Shown here in pieces: positions 23,376 through 25,193 of a stretch of 25,193 nucleotides of DNA. Position 1 is the first letter of the stretch; the number at the start of each line of letters is the position of its first letter. Origin of the DNA: a virus; IMG/VR virus record IMGVR_UViG_3300032087_002364, positions 1 through 25,193 of that record, one strand, 5' to 3'. A program made the translations under genes and the position numbers. A model generated the notes under the pieces. The model was not told the origin of the DNA and searched no databases. It was given only the letters and a program-made list of their open reading frames with translations.

Positions 23376-23697
23376 TATTAAAAAGCTCCCTTCAATGCCA
23401 CGATTCGTAACGTTATAACCTGAATCGAACACATTACCTGAGGAGCTTGTAGTGGTAGCGTAAGAATCGAACTCACTTTAGTAACCATACACTACCATTT
23501 AGTATAGAGATTTACTTATCAGGTAAACCCTTTGCTATACTTTTCGTTTTATACTATATGTCAAGGAACTGCTCTTTTGATGAAGAGGTTTTAATTTTTA
23601 TGCGGTAAGGTTTATTATTAGCTTAGATTTGTAGCCGAACCCAATCGGCAAACTTGTCTCAGGTTTCATTAACCCCGCATTCAGTAATTAAAAGAAC
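23376..23697 (-). ncRNA. Candidate structured RNA with tRNA-like acceptor/T-arm element
   Basis: No convincing ORF exists in this 320-bp stretch, yet it is rich in nested stems on the minus strand. In order: ATGCGG/CCGCAT (23675-23680, 23600-23605) enclosing GCCGA/TCGGC; AGTATAG/CTATACT (23535-23541, 23501-23507) enclosing a TTTAC/GTAAA hairpin with a 7-base CTGATAA loop; TGGTAGT/GCTACCA (23491-23497, 23453-23459) enclosing a perfect tRNA-type T-arm with loop TTCGATT (23460-23476); and AAGCTCC/GGGAGCTT (23442-23448, 23383-23390) enclosing CGATTC/GAATCG and followed by TTTTT. A promoter lies just before it. It is not a normal tRNA and I find no tmRNA tag frame. A leader or attenuator for the 69-residue gene is the main alternative. 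Confidence 0.5.
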
Positions 23698-23702
23698 ATA
23701 TG

Positions 23703-23733
23703 CAAATATACATAGCAACATAATCAAATGCAA
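23703..23733 (-). promoter_or_regulatory. Bacteroidetes-type promoter upstream of the structured RNA
   Basis: TATATTTG at 23703-23710 matches TAnnTTTG, and a -33-like TTG at 23731-23733 lies 20 bases before it, within the normal spacing. Transcription would start near 23697 and run into the structured RNA. The -33 element is inside the first operator-like repeat. Confidence 0.65.
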
Positions 23734-23784
23734 GAAAAAACTAATATTTTCGATGAAATGCAAAAAAAATCCGATTAAATGTAA
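23722..23784. repeat. Three operator-like repeats (GATnAAATGcAA)
   Basis: Plus-strand copies aatcaaatgcaa (23722-23733), gatgaaatgcaa (23752-23763) and gattaaatgtaa (23773-23784) are spaced 30 and 21 bp apart, close to whole DNA turns. The first covers the -33 element of the promoter. They look like binding sites for a repressor or activator of the structured RNA/early unit. No gene lies here. Confidence 0.5.
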
Positions 23785-23810
23785 TTATTTGTAGGAAAAG
23801 TATGAGAATT

Positions 23811-24206
23811 TTATATTTCAGTTAAAGTAACCTCGCATCGAGGGTTATACTTGTCAATCTCAGTAGGTAATATAGTTTCTGTTTTAATAAAATCGTCGTT
23901 ATCGTCTTCTAAGCAGTTAAGCTCTACTAAGGCGTCCATTAAGTATTTAGAGACAACCCCTACCACATTCATTTTATCTAACCTTCTGTTAGAAGCCTTA
24001 AATACTTTATAAGTAACCTCTATAGGCTTATCTATATATATGTCCTTTATTAAAGGAGTTATTATTTTCTTATACTGTATTTTAGCTTCGTTGTTTAGGA
24101 AGGTATTAGTATTGCCGTATGCGTTCATATTTAATTTAATAACTCTATCTTTTGTAGTTTTACGAGGTAAAGAAACCTCTAACGGAGATACTATTTTATA
24201 TTGCAT
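23811..24206 (-). CDS. rusA: RusA-like Holliday junction resolvase
   Basis: The 131-residue product has the RusA pattern: LNMNAYGNTNTFLNN near residue 25, a strand YKVFKASNRRLDKMN (Asp77, Asn80), then VVSKYLMDALVELNCLEDDNDDF with Lys87, Asp91 and Asp101-Asp102. RusA uses three Asp and one Lys around these places to cut four-way junctions. Its length is typical. It would resolve recombination intermediates made by the exonuclease, ERF and SSB-like proteins. The start is 18 bases after the terminator of the lysis unit, so it must use read-through or a promoter I cannot see; the operator-bearing promoter is downstream of its stop. Confidence 0.85.
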   Translation of the reverse strand: MQYKIVSPLEVSLPRKTTKDRVIKLNMNAYGNTNTFLNNEAKIQYKKIITPLIKDIYIDKPIEVTYKVFKASNRRLDKMNVVGVVSKYLMDALVELNCLEDDNDDFIKTETILPTEIDKYNPRCEVTLTEI

Positions 24207-24223
24207 ATACTAAAAATATTAAT

Positions 24224-24254
24224 TAAAAAAAGCCTCCCAAATGTAGGAAGGCTT
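24224..24254 (-). terminator. Rho-independent terminator of the lysis unit
   Basis: On the minus strand a 9-bp stem (arms 24246-24254 and 24230-24238, one G-U pair) with a 7-base loop is followed by seven T. It lies about 80 bases after the 27-residue membrane peptide and closes the transcript that enters from the right edge. The 24255-24335 stretch before it shows no gene; a weak TAGATTTG box occurs at 24277-24284. Confidence 0.9.
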
Positions 24255-24335
24255 CTAAAACAATTTAAAATCAAAACAAATCTAAGTAATCAGAATACAT
24301 CTATAATACGACTATCCTCTACTTTTGTTCTTTTT

Positions 24336-24419
24336 TTAACTAAAAAAAGTAATAATACCCGTAATAGCTAAAGCCGTTAATACTAACCAAACTAAAGCTC
24401 TCTTCATTTTTTGTGTCAT
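24336..24419 (-). CDS. 27-residue single-pass membrane peptide
   Basis: A short frame from ATG 24419 to TAA 24336, ten bases after the holin gene. After a basic start (TQKMKRA) nearly the whole peptide is one hydrophobic segment, LVWLVLTALAITGIITFF. Such micro-proteins occur beside holins, and it could tune lysis timing, but it is also possible that it is not translated. The open frame and its A-rich leader support a gene. Confidence 0.5.
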   Translation of the reverse strand: MTQKMKRALVWLVLTALAITGIITFFS

Positions 24420-24429
24420 AATTCTATAT

Positions 24430-24909
24430 TTATTTGTTATTGTGTTTATCCTTCCAAGTCTGAGCTACCTTCTCTACTGACCTCATCCCAAAGTAACCTC
24501 CGTAAACTAAAAGTAATAAAGAGCCAAGTAATTCTATCCAATTATCAGCTACAGAGAAGCCATTTAAAGAGCTATCTAATATTATATATATAAATAGACT
24601 TATCGTTAAAAAAGCTAAGCTTAGAGGTCTTATATTTTTACTTAACCATGAGTCAGAGTTCATATCAGACTGCCACCTTTTTGTGACTTCCTGCATTTCT
24701 ACTACGTCCATTTCTAACTCCTTTAAAGCCATTTCTAACTGCTGAGGAGATAAGTCTGAAGAGCCCTTTAGAATATCTATAGCTCCTTTTACATTGCCCG
24801 TAACTACGTTAGTAACAACTCCTGCTACGTCCTTAAAATTAATACTTCTTAGGAAGTTGCCTACTTTAGTCCCTTCGCCTCCGTTTTTTAATAATTTATC
24901 TTTACTCAT
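24430..24909 (-). CDS. Holin of the 3TM (GTA_holin_3TM) family
   Basis: The 159-residue product has the typical family layout: an N-terminal helical part with DVAGVVTNVVTGNVKGA and LEMALKELEMDVVEM, the signature RWQSDMNSDSWLSKNIRPL (about residues 79-97), then membrane segments LAFLTISLFIYIIL (about 98-111) and IELLGSLLLLVYGGYFG (about 125-141), and a basic tail including RSVEKVAQTWKDKH. This holin type makes the membrane hole that frees endolysin at the end of infection. No endolysin gene lies beside it in the window. It overlaps the preceding 65-residue gene by 8 bases. Confidence 0.8.
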   Translation of the reverse strand: MSKDKLLKNGGEGTKVGNFLRSINFKDVAGVVTNVVTGNVKGAIDILKGSSDLSPQQLEMALKELEMDVVEMQEVTKRWQSDMNSDSWLSKNIRPLSLAFLTISLFIYIILDSSLNGFSVADNWIELLGSLLLLVYGGYFGMRSVEKVAQTWKDKHNNK

Positions 24910-25099
24910 TATTTATAAGTTTTTTAAATTCATTTAATACCACTACATGAGCCTCCCAACCTTTGTTTAAGAAAAAATCTATAAGCCCGCTAACTTCATA
25001 TATATCTATCTCCTCATGAAGAGAATATAACCATTTTTGAAAATCTAAAGGGTTTTCTAATAGTAATAGGTCGTCTTCTAATATTTCGTAATCGTCCAT
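24902..25099 (-). CDS. Hypothetical small acidic protein
   Basis: The 65-residue product is very acidic (DDYEILEDDLLLLENPLDF) and probably helical, with no recognised domain. It overlaps the upstream partial gene by 22 bases and the holin gene by 8 bases, so it belongs to the lysis unit. It might be a holin regulator or a small virion-associated protein; nothing in the sequence decides. Confidence 0.55.
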   Translation of the reverse strand: MDDYEILEDDLLLLENPLDFQKWLYSLHEEIDIYEVSGLIDFFLNKGWEAHVVVLNEFKKLINNE

Positions 25100-25193
25100 A
25101 GTTTAACCTTTTTAATCTTTAATCTAAATGTAGGTCTTGTATGATAGCCTATCTGTAGCTCTATCCAAAAATCATTTAATATATTTTTAGCTA
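25078..25193 (-). CDS. C-terminal end of an unidentified gene cut by the right edge
   Basis: Only one minus-strand frame is open across the right edge, ending with TAG at 25078-25080. The visible 37 residues (FWIELQIGYHTRPTFRLKIK, then KVKLWTITKY) are basic with no recognised motif. The stop lies inside the 65-residue gene, as is usual for coupled genes here. Too little is visible to name it. Confidence 0.45.
   Translation of the reverse strand, partial: AKNILNDFWIELQIGYHTRPTFRLKIKKVKLWTITKY

Noticed and set aside
23376-23697. tmRNA or a normal tRNA gene
   Set aside because: No tag-peptide frame ending in Ala-Ala-stop, no GGGG-type 5' acceptor, no canonical D-arm, and no correctly spaced anticodon arm were found; only acceptor and T-arm parts match.
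24277-24284. Promoter TAGATTTG upstream of rusA
   Set aside because: It lies upstream of a strong terminator with no matching -33 element, so it is unlikely to drive rusA by itself.

Overview
This window looks like part of a double-stranded DNA tailed phage (or prophage) of a Bacteroidota host, most likely a flavobacterium. The evidence is low GC, no Shine-Dalgarno sequences but A/T-rich leaders before starts, two promoter-like TATATTTG boxes (the Bacteroidetes TAnnTTTG -7 element), and proteins that resemble flavobacterial phage families. Every gene I can support is on the minus strand, so transcription runs from high to low coordinates. I could run no database search; names rest on motifs and remembered family patterns.

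Layout in transcription order. (1) 25193-24336: end of a late/lysis unit, with an open reading frame cut by the right edge, a small acidic protein, a 3TM-type holin and a 27-residue membrane peptide, closed by a strong terminator (24224-24254). (2) 24206-23811: a RusA-like Holliday junction resolvase. (3) 23800-23376: no gene. It holds three operator-like repeats, a promoter and an approximately 320-nt structured RNA candidate with a tRNA-like acceptor/T-arm element and a terminator-like end. (4) 23358-20975: small unrecognised genes. Between 22450 and 20975 they are separated by related intergenic elements, two sharing 46 bp and a covarying hairpin, so this looks like a cassette zone. (5) 20973-18300: recombination and nucleotide genes: an ERF annealing protein, an SSB-like protein, a terminator and promoter, a DUF5664-type dATP/dGTP diphosphohydrolase-like protein, a RecE/Cas4-like exonuclease and small genes. 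(6) 18299-18092: AT-rich intergenic region with palindromes, a possible origin or control region. (7) 18091-13657: an SF2 helicase with a lysine-less P-loop, a DnaA-C-like DNA-binding protein, an HNH nuclease, a PD-(D/E)XK (MjaI-like) nuclease and a sigma factor, then a strong terminator. (8) 13583 to the left edge: packaging and virion operon: coiled-coil peptide, Cys-motif protein, small and large terminase, a frameshifted tail-chaperone-like pair, tail-terminator-like and HK97-gp10-like proteins, two large tail proteins, a 58-residue peptide overlapping the tape measure gene, an XkdF-like prohead protease, a beta-rich fibre-like protein, a conserved virion protein, and a repeat protein cut by the left edge.

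The exonuclease, annealing protein, SSB and resolvase form a complete recombination set. The sigma factor immediately precedes the virion operon and could switch on late transcription. No portal, major capsid or endolysin gene is visible. If the genome is circular or circularly permuted, those genes probably lie between the left edge and the holin unit that enters at the right edge.

The observations most worth pursuing are the structured RNA with the tRNA-like minihelix, the covarying cassette-flanking hairpins, two correctly phased -1 slippery heptamers (10986-10992 and 5811-5817), the exact 24-residue repeat array in the leftmost protein, and the (TTTA)9 tract directly before a virion gene.
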